Source: JAVBMJ01 sp031551275
GTDB lineage: Bacteria; Bacteroidota; Bacteroidia; Bacteroidales; Rikenellaceae
DNA length: 64,000 bases
Assembly: GCA_031551275.1 (NCBI GenBank)
Contig: JAVBNX010000005.1
Coordinates: 1-64,000 of the forward strand
Direction: 5' to 3'
Below the pieces are notes generated by a model. It saw nothing but the letters and a program-made list of their open reading frames with translations. It made no database searches and was not told the DNA's origin. Positions 18,533 to 27,013 of this stretch are shown piece by piece. The position numbers and the translations under genes were made by a program. Position 1 is the stretch's first letter, and every line of letters begins with the position of its first letter.

Positions 18533-18552
18533 AATTGGTAAATATACCAATT
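18533..18552 (-). promoter_or_regulatory. Palindrome upstream of the 17831-18514 gene
   Basis: AATTGGTA and TACCAATT flank AATA. It lies 19-38 nt upstream of the ATG and overlaps a TATATTTA (-7-like) sequence on the minus strand, so it could be an operator. Confidence 0.45.
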
Positions 18553-18561
18553 TATTACTAA

Positions 18562-18595
18562 CAAAAAAGAGAGGGAGCTTCACAGCTGCCTCTCT
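18562..18595 (-). terminator. Terminator hairpin, minus strand
   Basis: An 11-bp stem with one mismatch (AGAGAGGCAGC / GCTCCCTCTCT on the minus strand) followed by TTTTTT. No minus-strand gene lies immediately upstream, so it may end a short untranslated RNA. Confidence 0.6.
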
Positions 18596-18781
18596 CTCCG
18601 GGGCGGGGAGCCCCTAAACTACTAACCCAAACTTAAATAGTGAAGAAACCTTTATAGAACCCTATCAGAGTGATATAATATAGTGTAGCGTTACTCTTCT
18701 GCCCTATACCTATTCAAATGCCGTGCCAAACGGAGAAATAGGCTGTTATTTTATTGATTCGGTAACGCACTGCCGCAAACG

Positions 18782-18814
18782 AAACGCCCGCTCCGGAGTC
18801 CGGAGCGGGCGTTT
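18782..18814 (-). terminator. Terminator of the rpsF-rpsR-rplI operon
   Basis: A GC-rich palindrome, CGCCCGCTCCGGA and its complement, flanked by A and T runs, 19 nt after the rplI stop. Confidence 0.8.
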
Positions 18815-18832
18815 TACTTGGGCGGGAAAAGA

Positions 18833-19276
18833 TTACTCCTCCTCGGCGACGACGGTAAACTTGACCGTGCCTTTCACGTCGCGATGGATCTTTACCGTGG
18901 CTTCGTAGGAACCCAGCGTCTTGACGGGGTCTACCGAGATGTTCTTGCGGTCCACCTCCACGCCGCGGGCGGCCAGGGCGTCGGCCAGGTCGGCTGCGGT
19001 AATCGAGCCGAAGATCTTCTCCTCGGAGGCCTTCGCCTTGAGGGTCAGCGACAGGGCTTCCAGCTTGGCGGCCAGGCCTTGGGCGTCGGCCAGTACCTTG
19101 GCTTCCTTGTGGGCGCGTTGTTTCAGGTTTTCTGCCAGCACCTTCTTGGCGGAAGCGGTGGCGGCTTTGGCGATCCCCTGGGGGATCAGGAAATTATTGG
19201 CGTAACCGGGCTTTACCTCGACGATGTCGTTGGCGTATCCCAGTTTCTCTACGTCTTTGATCAGAATCACTTGCAT
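18833..19276 (-). CDS. rplI: 50S ribosomal protein L9
   Basis: 147 residues. It begins MQVILIKDVEKLG with GYANNFLIPQG, the L9 N-terminal RNA-binding signature. A long central helix (about residues 42-75, rich in Ala and Lys) and a C-terminal domain with IFGSITAADLADALAA follow. It binds 23S rRNA near the L1 stalk base. It is the last gene of the rpsF-rpsR-rplI operon, 12 nt after rpsR. Confidence 0.97.
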   Translation of the reverse strand: MQVILIKDVEKLGYANDIVEVKPGYANNFLIPQGIAKAATASAKKVLAENLKQRAHKEAKVLADAQGLAAKLEALSLTLKAKASEEKIFGSITAADLADALAARGVEVDRKNISVDPVKTLGSYEATVKIHRDVKGTVKFTVVAEEE

Positions 19277-19288
19277 AGCTTCTCCTCC

Positions 19289-19558
19289 TTATTTCATTAA
19301 GTCGGTTACGAAGGGCAAAATCGCCAGGTGGCGGGCGCGCTTAACGGCCTGAGCCACTTTCTTCTGGAATTTTTGGGACGTTCCGGTCAAACGGCGGGGA
19401 AGGATCTTGCCCTGCTCGTTGAGGAACTTCTTCAAAAATTCGCCGTCCTTGTAGTCGACGTACTTGATGCCGGACTTCTTGAAACGGCAGTATTTTTTCT
19501 TTTTAACCTCTACCGTAGGCGGGTTGAGGTAACGGATCTCGGATTGCGGATTGGCCAT
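19289..19558 (-). CDS. rpsR: 30S ribosomal protein S18
   Basis: 89 residues. The family core is clear: KKKYCRFKKSGIKYVDYKD, FLNEQGKILPRRLTGTSQK and KRARHLAILPFVTDL. S18 forms a heterodimer with S6 on the platform of the small subunit, matching its place 2 nt after rpsF. A single Cys is present, so zinc binding is unlikely. Confidence 0.97.
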   Translation of the reverse strand: MANPQSEIRYLNPPTVEVKKKKYCRFKKSGIKYVDYKDGEFLKKFLNEQGKILPRRLTGTSQKFQKKVAQAVKRARHLAILPFVTDLMK

Positions 19559-19560
19559 GG

Positions 19561-19908
19561 TTACTCCTCTGTTTGTTTGTTAGCTAACTTGTTGCGGCGT
19601 TTGACCGAGTACTCGGCGGCGTACTTGTCCTGCTTGAAGGTCAAGAAGCGGATCACGCGCTCGTCGCGGCGGTACTGGAGTTCGAGTTGGTCGATGATGG
19701 TACCTTCGCCCGTGAACTCGATCAGGAAGTAAAACCCGGTGGTCTTCTTTTCGATGGGGTAGGCGAGCTTCTTGAGCCCCCACTCCTCCTCGTTGACGAT
19801 CTGACCGCCGTTTTCGGTGATAACACCGCGGAATTTGCCGAGGAGCTCTTGGGCTTGGCCGTCAGAGAGCACCGGAGTGGCAATGAAAACGGTTTCGTAA
19901 TTGTTCAT
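19561..19908 (-). CDS. rpsF: 30S ribosomal protein S6
   Basis: 115 residues from the ATG at 19908; the open frame runs further upstream through the promoter but MNNYETVFIATPVL is the expected S6 start. EEWGLKKLAYPIEKKTTGFY is conserved, and the C-terminus is basic. It is the first gene of the rpsF-rpsR-rplI operon. The TATATTTG promoter box lies 41 nt upstream, leaving a short leader without an obvious S6:S18 regulatory fold. Confidence 0.96.
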   Translation of the reverse strand: MNNYETVFIATPVLSDGQAQELLGKFRGVITENGGQIVNEEEWGLKKLAYPIEKKTTGFYFLIEFTGEGTIIDQLELQYRRDERVIRFLTFKQDKYAAEYSVKRRNKLANKQTEE

Positions 19909-19948
19909 CAAATCTGTTTTTAATGTTTTTTTTCGCAAAAAGCGGATG

Positions 19949-19956
19949 CAAATATA
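19949..19956 (-). promoter_or_regulatory. -7 element of the rpsF operon
   Basis: TATATTTG on the minus strand, about 41 nt before the rpsF ATG. Confidence 0.7.
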
Positions 19957-20088
19957 CTTATTTTTTCGGGAACCCAAACTACCGGGAGGGAAAAACACAG
20001 GAAATCACATTAAAACAGCCACGAAAAGCGGGAATTACGAAAAATTAGTATAACTTTAAAAAACTAACCCGGTATAAACCGACCTTCT

Positions 20089-22068
20089 ATGAAAAAATTT
20101 CTACTCGCGATCTCCATTGCATGCCTCGCCACGGCTGCAAACGCCCAGAAATTCAAGTTCGGGAACATCCCCGAAGAGGACCTTAAAATGACCGTCTACG
20201 AGCCCGATACCACGGCCGCGGCGGTCGTACTCTATGAATCGGTTACCTCGACCTACGGCTTCAGGGCCTCGGATTTCATCATCGTTACCGACCGGGTGGT
20301 GCGCATCAAGGTGCTCAAGCCCGAAGGCGCCTCACAGGCCGATATCGCCGTGATGCTGCGCAAAGGCGGTTCCAATGAAAACTCCGAGAGCATTTCCAAC
20401 CTGAACGCCTCGGCATACAACCTGGAAAACGGCAAAGTGGTCCAGACCAAGCTTACTAAGGACTATATCTTTACCGAGGAGACCAGCAAATACTGAGAAC
20501 AATGCAAGTTCGCCATCCCGGCGGTCAAGCAGGGGACGGTGTTCGAGTTCAAGTACCAGATCACATCCCCGTTCTATTTCTATCCGCCGAATTTCGTCTT
20601 CCAGGGCGATATCCCGGTGCGGCGGGCACTCTATGAAATGTCCATTTTCGAATATTTCAAGTTCAACGTCGAGACCCGGGGCTTCGAGTACGTCAACACG
20701 ACAAGGACGAGCAGGCCCACGACCCTGGTCTTCGGGCAGGGGCAGACCCTGAGCGCGTCGTACGACGTGATCAAGACCGAGATCAACGACATGCCCGCGC
20801 TCAAGGACGAGCCCTACGTGTGGAACTTCCGCGACTTCGCATCCGAAATGCGTTTCGAGATCAGCTCGATACGGATCCCCGAGGCGATGCTGTTCAAGGA
20901 TTTCTCCAACTCCTGGGAGAACGTATGCAAACTGATGTGGGAGAGCGAGAACTTCGGCAGGCCCCTCAAATCGCGCAAGGTGTTCGGCGACGACCTCCAG
21001 GTGGCCGTCACGCCCGATATGACCGAGTTGCAGAAGATGGAGAGCGTGCTCAAGTTGGTCTCGTCCAGGGTAAAGCACAACGACAGCAGGGTCCTGTCCA
21101 TAGGCGACGGCATGCGCAAAGCGCTCAAGGACGGGATCGGCAACAGCGCGCAGATCAACGGCCTGTTGGTATGCGCACTCAAGGATGCGGGCCTCAACGC
21201 GTTCCCGGTGGCCATGAGCCTGCGCTCGCGGGGACGCATCCCCATGACCCACCCCACCCTGGACAGGCTCAACTACTTCGTGGCGGGCGTGCAGGACGAG
21301 CAGGGCAACAGGTACTACATGGACGCCACGATGAGGCATCCCGCGCCCAACGCCCTGCCGGTCGACTGCATGGTGGACAAGGCGATATGCGTATTCTCGG
21401 AAACCGCGTTCGAGTGGGTCGACCTGACCAACATATCCTCCAATATGTCGCTGACCGTCATCGAGGCGGGGTTCAACAGCGCCGGGGTTTTGTCGGGCAA
21501 AATATCCAACTCCTACATGAACGCCTCGGCGGACGAATTCCTCAGCGCGAGGCGCAAGGCGAAGGACGATGAGGGCTGGATCGAAAAACTGGACAACAAC
21601 TACGCGCTGACCGCTACCGACTACACGCAGCAGGTAAGCAGCGACGGGCAGCTCGTGGCGCAAGAGGGGTACAACTTCGTTAAGAACGGCGTGCGGCTCG
21701 AGGACAACCAAAGGGTCACGCTCAACCCCTTTATCATTCCCGACATCCCCTCCAACCCCTTCAAGGCGGAGAGCCGCAAACTGCCCATCGAGTTCCCCTA
21801 CAACTACTCGGTCGTGCAGACCGTGACCATCAAAATTCCCGACGGGTACCAGGTGGAGAGCATGCCCTCGTCCAGCCGCGTCACATTCAACGACAAGGAG
21901 ATCCAGTGCCTGATTCAGGCCGATCAGGCAGGCGATGTGGTAAGGATAGCGTACCGGTTCCAGGTCAACAGGTGGCTCTATGAAATGATGATATACAACG
22001 ACCTGCGCGATTTCTGGGGCAAAGTGGCGGCCCTGAACGACGCCATGCTGATCCTCAAGAAGGTATGA
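20089..22068 (+). pseudogene. DUF3857 transglutaminase-like protein, interrupted by TGA
   Basis: The frame encodes about 659 residues but is broken by one in-frame TGA at 20494-20496 (codon 136). The sequence resumes in the same frame with EQCKFAIPAVKQGTVFEFKY, so a TGG (Trp) to TGA change explains it. A signal peptide (to about residue 20) leads into a DUF3857 domain, then a transglutaminase-like domain (near GIGNSAQINGLLV) in which the usual catalytic Cys is Ser. It is therefore probably non-catalytic even if read through. The stop overlaps the next DUF3857 gene by 4 nt. It could be a real nonsense mutation or a sequence error. Confidence 0.8.
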
Positions 22069-23969
22069 GGGGCGGACTCTTGACCCTCGCGTTGGCCGTG
22101 GCGGCTGCCGCGGGGCCTTTGCGGGCTTCGGGGGCGTACCCCGTCGCATCGATCCCCGAAGAGCTCAAAGCGGGCGCGTGGTCGGTGGTGCGGTACTCCA
22201 ACGAGCACGTAACGGTATCCGACGCGCAGAACGCGACCCACAAAACAGTCTTCGTTGTGACCATACTCGACAAGGACGGGGAGGGGGCGGGCCTGTTCCG
22301 TTTCGATGAGGATCGATTCGGCGAGCTGCACAGTTTCAAGGCAGAGGTATTCAACGCGCAGGGCGCACAGATAAGAAAAGCGTCGAAATCGGACCTCGGT
22401 TTTTCCGGGTACAGCCCCCACATAGCCGTGGAAGGAAAGGTATATTATTACTCGCCTTCGGTGCCGGTCTATCCCTATACGGTAAGGTATGAATACGAGA
22501 CCCGGCTCAAAAACGGGATCATCGGCCTGCCTTCGTTCGCCCCGATGGCGGGCTTCCGGAATGCCGTCGAAAAGGCGTCCTACTCCCTGATCGTGCCCTC
22601 CGGCATAGAGATACGGTACCACCCGGAAGGCGGTGCGCCCCAAGCCTCGGTCATAAAAAGCCCGAAAGGGGAGCTGTACCGGTGGGAGATGGAAAACGTG
22701 GCTGCCGTGAGGCGCGAGGAGATGACACCCAACGCGGCGCGGACGATGCCCCGGGTGGTAATCGTCCCCCGCCTGTTTACCTTCGATAGGATCAAAGGCG
22801 ACATGACCGACTGGACCACCTTCGGGGAGTGGCAAAACAAGCTGCTGGAGGGTAGAGGCACGCTCGACCCCGGAGAAGTGGCGCGGATCAGGGAGATCGC
22901 CGCGGGAGCCTCCACAGACCGCGAAAAAGTCAAATTGCTGTATGAATACCTGCAGGCCAAGTCGCGCTATGTGCTGATCGCGCTGGGCATCGGCGGCTGG
23001 CAGCCCTTCCCCGCATCGGAGGTCTCCAAAACGGGATTCGGCGACTGCAAGGGATTGTCCAATTACATGATGGCGATCCTCGAAGCGGCGGAAATACCCT
23101 CCTTTTACACCATTATCCACACGGGCGGACGGCGGGAGGTTAGGCGGAATTTCGCGAACAGGATCGAGTTCAACCACGCGATCCTGACCGTTCCGTTCGA
23201 GAAGGACACGGTCTATTTGGAGTGCACCAGCAACGATCTGCCCTTCGGCTATACCCACGACGGGATCGCCGGGCATGACGCGTGGCTGATCCAACCCGGC
23301 AATTCGCGCATCATAACCCTGCCCCGGTACGCGGACTCCCTGAGCGCGACCTACAACAACGTGGTCATGGAGATCGCCCCCAACGGGACGGCAACGGTCG
23401 GGATCAAAGCGCGTTACACCATGGACCGGTGCGACGATATGCGGAGCTTTATCCGGGAGACGGACCCCACGAAGCGTACCGACCGGCTGGCGCGCAAGCT
23501 GATCGCCCAAAAGCCCTCGGTAAGCATTCTCTCGGTAAAAGAGGAGCGGACCGAGGCACCCGCACTCGATGTGGAGTACCGTGCCATATGCGAGGATTAC
23601 GCCAAAACGGACGGCGGACGGCTGATCGTACGTTTCAACCCCATGGGGACGCCCGTCCCGCTGACCAAAAGCAACACAGCGCGCAAATTCGACATCGAAC
23701 TGGAGGACGGGATGTTCTTTACCGATTCGATTACCGTCAAGGCGCCCGCAGGGTATGAGTGCAAGTCGCCGCCCTCGCCCAAGCATCTGGAGAGCGCTTT
23801 CGGGAGCATCCAAATCGACGTGGAGAGGCAGGGAGAGGATTTGCTGTGCGTACAATCGCTGAAGATCCGCCGGGGAGTCTATCACGCGGGGCAATACGCC
23901 GACCTGAGAGCGTTTGTCGACGAGGTCAACAGGCTGCAGGGCACGCTGTTGTTTTTCGAGAAGAAGTAG
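22065..23969 (+). CDS. DUF3857 transglutaminase-like exported protein
   Basis: 634 residues with a signal peptide (to about 22-26). A DUF3857 beta-rich domain is followed by a transglutaminase-like core with the catalytic triad: Cys in KTGFGDCKGLSNYM, His in RIEFNHAILTV and Asp in LECTSNDLPFG. A C-terminal DUF2569/DUF3858-like beta domain ends the protein. Such proteins are periplasmic; a protease or cross-linking role is possible but unproven. It overlaps the interrupted paralogue by 4 nt. The pair of one active-site-complete and one degenerate copy recurs in this family. Confidence 0.85.
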   Translation: MRGGLLTLALAVAAAAGPLRASGAYPVASIPEELKAGAWSVVRYSNEHVTVSDAQNATHKTVFVVTILDKDGEGAGLFRFDEDRFGELHSFKAEVFNAQGAQIRKASKSDLGFSGYSPHIAVEGKVYYYSPSVPVYPYTVRYEYETRLKNGIIGLPSFAPMAGFRNAVEKASYSLIVPSGIEIRYHPEGGAPQASVIKSPKGELYRWEMENVAAVRREEMTPNAARTMPRVVIVPRLFTFDRIKGDMTDWTTFGEWQNKLLEGRGTLDPGEVARIREIAAGASTDREKVKLLYEYLQAKSRYVLIALGIGGWQPFPASEVSKTGFGDCKGLSNYMMAILEAAEIPSFYTIIHTGGRREVRRNFANRIEFNHAILTVPFEKDTVYLECTSNDLPFGYTHDGIAGHDAWLIQPGNSRIITLPRYADSLSATYNNVVMEIAPNGTATVGIKARYTMDRCDDMRSFIRETDPTKRTDRLARKLIAQKPSVSILSVKEERTEAPALDVEYRAICEDYAKTDGGRLIVRFNPMGTPVPLTKSNTARKFDIELEDGMFFTDSITVKAPAGYECKSPPSPKHLESAFGSIQIDVERQGEDLLCVQSLKIRRGVYHAGQYADLRAFVDEVNRLQGTLLFFEKK

Positions 23970-23973
23970 GGGG

Positions 23974-24105
23974 CTACCGGGAGAAAAGGCCTTTGAAGGC
24001 CTCGGCGGCGGCGGTGGAGATGTAGTCCCAGCGCGTGATGATGCAGACCACCAGCAAAACGATGACGATGGCCATTCCGATCACATTGTTGGAGGGTCGT
24101 TTCAT
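23974..24105 (-). CDS. Small single-pass membrane protein (43 aa)
   Basis: A short ORF beginning MKRPSNNVIG, with one membrane helix (about residues 8-24, GMAIVIVLLVVCIIT) and a tail ending AAEAFKGLFSR. It lies 12 nt downstream of the ZIP transporter gene on the same strand and would be its last co-transcribed gene. The positive N-terminus, clean hydrophobic helix and tight spacing argue that it is real. It converges on the DUF3857 gene (4-nt gap). Function unknown; it could be a small partner of the transporter. Confidence 0.6.
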   Translation of the reverse strand: MKRPSNNVIGMAIVIVLLVVCIITRWDYISTAAAEAFKGLFSR

Positions 24106-24117
24106 CTTCTCTCGCAA

Positions 24118-24918
24118 TTAGGTCAATAATACAAGGCTCACGGCCATGACGGCCATTCCGGTTACGATGCCCGCGATGGCCGAGTGGTTCTCGCCGTACT
24201 GGTGGGCGGCGGGCAGCAGCTCGTCGAGCGAGATAAAGACCATGATCCCCGCCACGGCGGCGAAGATGACCGCCATCAGCGCCGGGGAGAGGAAGGGCAT
24301 TAGGATTAGCCAGGCGACCAATGCGCCCACAGGCTCGGACAAACCCGACAGGAAGGAGTACCAGAACGCCTTTTTGCGGCTTTTGGTGGCGTAGTAGACC
24401 GGGACCGAGACGGCGATGCCCTCGGGGATGTTGTGGATGGCGATGGCCACGGCGATGGCGATCCCGATCTGGGGCGAGCCCACCCCCGCCATAAAGGTCG
24501 CGATGCCCTCGGGGAAGTTGTGCACGGCGATCGAGATGGCCGTGATGATCCCCACGCGGTGCATGTGTTTGTGGTGCTTGCTCTTGCCGTCCATCTCCTC
24601 GATGGAGTGGAGCTCGTGGGGGTTCTCCGCCGAGGGGACCAGCCGGTCGATGCCCGCGGCCAGGGCCATGCCCCCGAAGAAGGCGGCGATGGCGAAAAGG
24701 TTGCCGGAGCCGGAGCCGTACAGGGCGACCAGGTCGGTACGCGAGGTGGACAGCAGCTCCATAAAGGAGATGTAGATCATCACCCCGGCCGAGAGGCCCA
24801 GCGAAAAGGAGAGGAAACGGGTGTTGGTGTGTTTGGCGAAGAAAGCGATGGCGCTGCCGATGCCGGTCGATAAACCGGCGAATAACGTCAAGACAAGGGC
24901 AAACAGGACCTCATTCAT
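24118..24918 (-). CDS. zupT: ZIP-family metal transporter, ZupT type
   Basis: 266 residues with eight predicted membrane helices. Helix IV has AISIAVHNFPEGIATF and helix V has AIAIHNIPEGIAVSVP, the paired H-N-x-PEG metal-binding motifs of ZIP/ZupT transporters that import zinc and other divalent cations. A His-rich cytoplasmic loop (SKHHKHMHR) precedes helix IV, as usual. A 43-residue membrane ORF follows 12 nt downstream, and purE lies 36 nt upstream on the same strand, so all three may share a transcript. Confidence 0.93.
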   Translation of the reverse strand: MNEVLFALVLTLFAGLSTGIGSAIAFFAKHTNTRFLSFSLGLSAGVMIYISFMELLSTSRTDLVALYGSGSGNLFAIAAFFGGMALAAGIDRLVPSAENPHELHSIEEMDGKSKHHKHMHRVGIITAISIAVHNFPEGIATFMAGVGSPQIGIAIAVAIAIHNIPEGIAVSVPVYYATKSRKKAFWYSFLSGLSEPVGALVAWLILMPFLSPALMAVIFAAVAGIMVFISLDELLPAAHQYGENHSAIAGIVTGMAVMAVSLVLLT

Positions 24919-24954
24919 TTACAGCGCGCTCTGGGTGGTCTTTTTGCAACACCT

Positions 24955-25443
24955 TTATTTCTGAATCTCTTCGTTGGCTTCTACTACTTTCCTTGCCAAC
25001 TCGTCTTTGAATGCGATGATTTTCTCGCGCAGCTCGACGTCGCCGGTGGCCAGGATCTGGGTGGCCAGGATGGCGGCGTTGCGCGCCCCGTCCAGGGCTA
25101 CCGTGGCTACGGGGATGCCGGAGGGCATCTGAAGGATCGACAGGATACTGTCCAGACCGCCTACCGAGGTGGCCGAGCGGATGGGTACGCCGATCACGGG
25201 CAGGGGGGTAAAGGCGGCGATCACACCGGGCAGGTGGGCGGCCCCGCCGGCCCCGGCGATGATGACCTCGATGCCTCTCAGGTGCGCCGTGCGGGCGTGC
25301 TCGGCGACCAACTCGGGGGTCCGGTGGGCGGACAGGGCGTTGATCTGGTAGGGGATGCCCATCTTGTCCAGGAAATCGGCGGCGTCCTTCATGATCTTCA
25401 TGTCGGAGACACTGCCCATCAATATGCTTACTCTCGGGGTCAT
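24955..25443 (-). CDS. purE: N5-carboxyaminoimidazole ribonucleotide mutase
   Basis: 162 residues. PurE class I rearranges N5-CAIR to CAIR in purine synthesis. Conserved segments: ILMGSVSDMKIMKDAADFL, SAHRTPELVAEHAR and IAGAGGAAHLPGV, with VPIRSATSVGGLDSILSILQ completing the active site. It is transcribed divergently from hpt (purine salvage) through a shared palindrome. No purK is adjacent. Confidence 0.95.
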   Translation of the reverse strand: MTPRVSILMGSVSDMKIMKDAADFLDKMGIPYQINALSAHRTPELVAEHARTAHLRGIEVIIAGAGGAAHLPGVIAAFTPLPVIGVPIRSATSVGGLDSILSILQMPSGIPVATVALDGARNAAILATQILATGDVELREKIIAFKDELARKVVEANEEIQK

Positions 25444-25458
25444 TTTTGAAAGATTTAA

Positions 25459-25476
25459 TTACCTTTGCAAAGGTAA
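25459..25476. promoter_or_regulatory. Shared palindromic promoter of purE and hpt
   Basis: TTACCTTTGCAAAGGTAA is a perfect 18-bp palindrome. It contains TACCTTTG on the plus strand (25460-25467, for hpt) and on the minus strand (25475-25468, for purE), back to back. The ATG of purE and GTG of hpt are 15 and 11 nt beyond the palindrome ends. Confidence 0.75.
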
Positions 25477-25487
25477 TAACATTTAGC

Positions 25488-26027
25488 GTGAAGAGCGTAC
25501 AACTACACGACAAAACTTTCGACGAGTTCATCCCCGCGCAAGAGATCCAGCAAGCGATCTCCCGACTGGCGGCCAGGATCAACGCCGACTACAGGGAGCG
25601 GCCCAAACCGCTGTTCCTGGGGGTGTTGAACGGCAGTTTCATGTTCATGGCCGACCTGGTCAAGCAGATCGATTTCGACTGCGAGATCTCCTTCGTCAAG
25701 CTCGCCTCCTACGCCGGGACGCGCTCCACGGGGCGCATCACCGAGCTGATCGGCCTGACCGACAACCTGCGCGATCGGCACATCATCGTGGTCGAGGATA
25801 TCGTCGACACCGGGCAGAGCATCGAGCACCTGCTCCGCTCGCTGGTGGGCCACCAACCGGCCAGCATCGAGATCGCCACGATGCTCTTCAAGCCCGAGGC
25901 GTACAAAAAGGAGATCGAGGTAAAGTACAGCGCGATCGACATTCCCAACGACTTTATCGTCGGCTACGGGCTCGACTACGACCAACTGGGCAGGAACCTG
26001 CCCGATATTTATAAGATCTCGGAATGA
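25488..26027 (+). CDS. hpt: Hypoxanthine phosphoribosyltransferase
   Basis: 179 residues from a GTG at 25488. The open frame begins at 25446, but that lies before the promoter palindrome, so the GTG is preferred. The PRPP-binding signature HIIVVEDIVDTGQSIEHL is clear, with FLGVLNGSFMFMADL upstream and DFIVGYGLDYDQLGRNLP near the C-terminus, as in bacterial Hpt. It salvages hypoxanthine and guanine to IMP and GMP. Its stop overlaps queE by 4 nt. Confidence 0.95.
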   Translation: MKSVQLHDKTFDEFIPAQEIQQAISRLAARINADYRERPKPLFLGVLNGSFMFMADLVKQIDFDCEISFVKLASYAGTRSTGRITELIGLTDNLRDRHIIVVEDIVDTGQSIEHLLRSLVGHQPASIEIATMLFKPEAYKKEIEVKYSAIDIPNDFIVGYGLDYDQLGRNLPDIYKISE

Positions 26028-26650
26028 CGCAACCCGAAGGCATGGACGAAGGGCGTTTCCTTCCCCTGGTGGAAGATTTCTACACCCTGCAGGGCGAAGG
26101 GCACCACACAGGCAAGGCGGCTTACTTTATCCGCCTGGGCGGTTGCGACGTGGGCTGTCGGTGGTGCGACTCGAAACTGTCGTGGAATCCGGCCGTGCAC
26201 CCGTTGGTCGATGTCGACCTGATCGTGGAAAGGGCGGCCTCCCATCCGGCCAAAGCAGTGGTCATCACGGGCGGGGAGCCCCTCTCCTACCCCCTGGGGA
26301 AGTTGACCGCCGCGCTGAAAAGGGCGGGCATGGAGATCTTTTTGGAGACCTCGGGCTGCCATCCGTTGAGCGGGACCTTCGACTGGGTGTGCCTCTCGCC
26401 CAAGCCCCAGCAGCCCCCCGAGTTGGAGGTTTTGCTGGCGGCCGACGAGCTTAAAGTCATCATACACTCCATGGAAGATCTGCAATGGGCCGAGCAATGC
26501 GCCTCCCAGGTAAGCGCGGGTTGCCTGTTGCTGTTACAGCCCGAGTGGAGCCGCTACGAGGAGATGATCGACCCCATCGTGGAGTACATCAAGGCCAACC
26601 CCAAATGGCGGATCTCGATCCAGGCCCATAAATTCATGCGCATACCATGA
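26024..26650 (+). CDS. queE: 7-carboxy-7-deazaguanine synthase
   Basis: A 208-residue radical SAM enzyme of queuosine synthesis, converting carboxytetrahydropterin to 7-carboxy-7-deazaguanine. The [4Fe-4S]-binding cysteines are in GGCDVGCRWCDSK (CxxxCxxC), preceded by the typical VEDFYTLQGEGHHTGKAAYF and followed by VITGGEPLSYP. It is translationally coupled at both ends: 4-nt overlaps with hpt upstream and the DivIC/FtsB-like gene downstream. No other que gene lies in the window. Confidence 0.95.
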   Translation: MTQPEGMDEGRFLPLVEDFYTLQGEGHHTGKAAYFIRLGGCDVGCRWCDSKLSWNPAVHPLVDVDLIVERAASHPAKAVVITGGEPLSYPLGKLTAALKRAGMEIFLETSGCHPLSGTFDWVCLSPKPQQPPELEVLLAADELKVIIHSMEDLQWAEQCASQVSAGCLLLLQPEWSRYEEMIDPIVEYIKANPKWRISIQAHKFMRIP

Positions 26651-26949
26651 ACGGTCCCAACCAAACGCCCCCGTTGGGCAAGAAACAGCAGAGGTGGCTC
26701 TGGATCGGCGGGCTGGCCTTCGTGGGGCTGTGGATATTGTTTTTCGATAGTTACAGCATCCTCAACCGCCGCAAGCTCATCCGCGAGATCAAGACCCTCG
26801 AGGCCGAGGTCAAGTACTACGACGAGAAGAGCAAGGCCGACAGCACGATGATCGAGAACCTCAAGGACGACGAATTTTTGGAGACCTACGGGCGTGAACA
26901 CTTCTTTTTCCGCAAGGAGGGCGAAACGGTCTACCTGATCGAGGAGTAA
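26647..26949 (+). CDS. Septum formation initiator family protein (DivIC/FtsB-like)
   Basis: 100 residues. A cytoplasmic N-terminus of about 20 residues precedes a membrane helix (residues 21-37, WLWIGGLAFVGLWILFF), a coiled coil (about 45-75, KLIREIKTLEAEVKYYDEKS) and a short domain ending REHFFFRKEGETVYLIEE, the REKYxMKKxGExxFxI-like end of FtsB/DivIC proteins. These link to FtsL and FtsQ in the division machinery. It overlaps queE by 4 nt and closes the hpt-queE operon. Confidence 0.88.
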   Translation: MNGPNQTPPLGKKQQRWLWIGGLAFVGLWILFFDSYSILNRRKLIREIKTLEAEVKYYDEKSKADSTMIENLKDDEFLETYGREHFFFRKEGETVYLIEE

Positions 26950-27013
26950 GTTTGAGCAAGCCGTGCGGGTGGCATATGTTTTGCAGGCACAAAGCAAAAC
27001 ACTATACCACGCC

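Larger units (their letters stand above)
18515..18832. other. Intergenic stretch with no gene
   Basis: About 318 bases without a credible coding frame. It holds the palindrome at 18533, a minus-strand terminator hairpin at 18562-18595, a TAAGTTTG box on the minus strand (18635-18628), and the terminator of the ribosomal operon. The plus strand at 18613-18650 resembles a Bacteroidetes gene leader ending in GTGAAGAAACC, but a stop follows at once, so it may be a vestige. Confidence 0.6.

Noticed and set aside
19909..19948. S6:S18 regulatory leader before rpsF
   Set aside because: Only about 35-40 nt of leader with no suitable stem or CCG bulge.
20332..22149. 605-residue minus-strand frame over the interrupted DUF3857 gene
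   Set aside because: It is a shadow frame of the real coding sequence; the single TGA in the plus frame does not make the antisense frame real.
21978..23894. 638-residue minus-strand frame antisense to the second DUF3857 gene
   Set aside because: GC-rich third positions keep the antisense frame open; composition is Arg/Gly/His/Val-rich with no motif, while the plus strand has a full transglutaminase-like triad.
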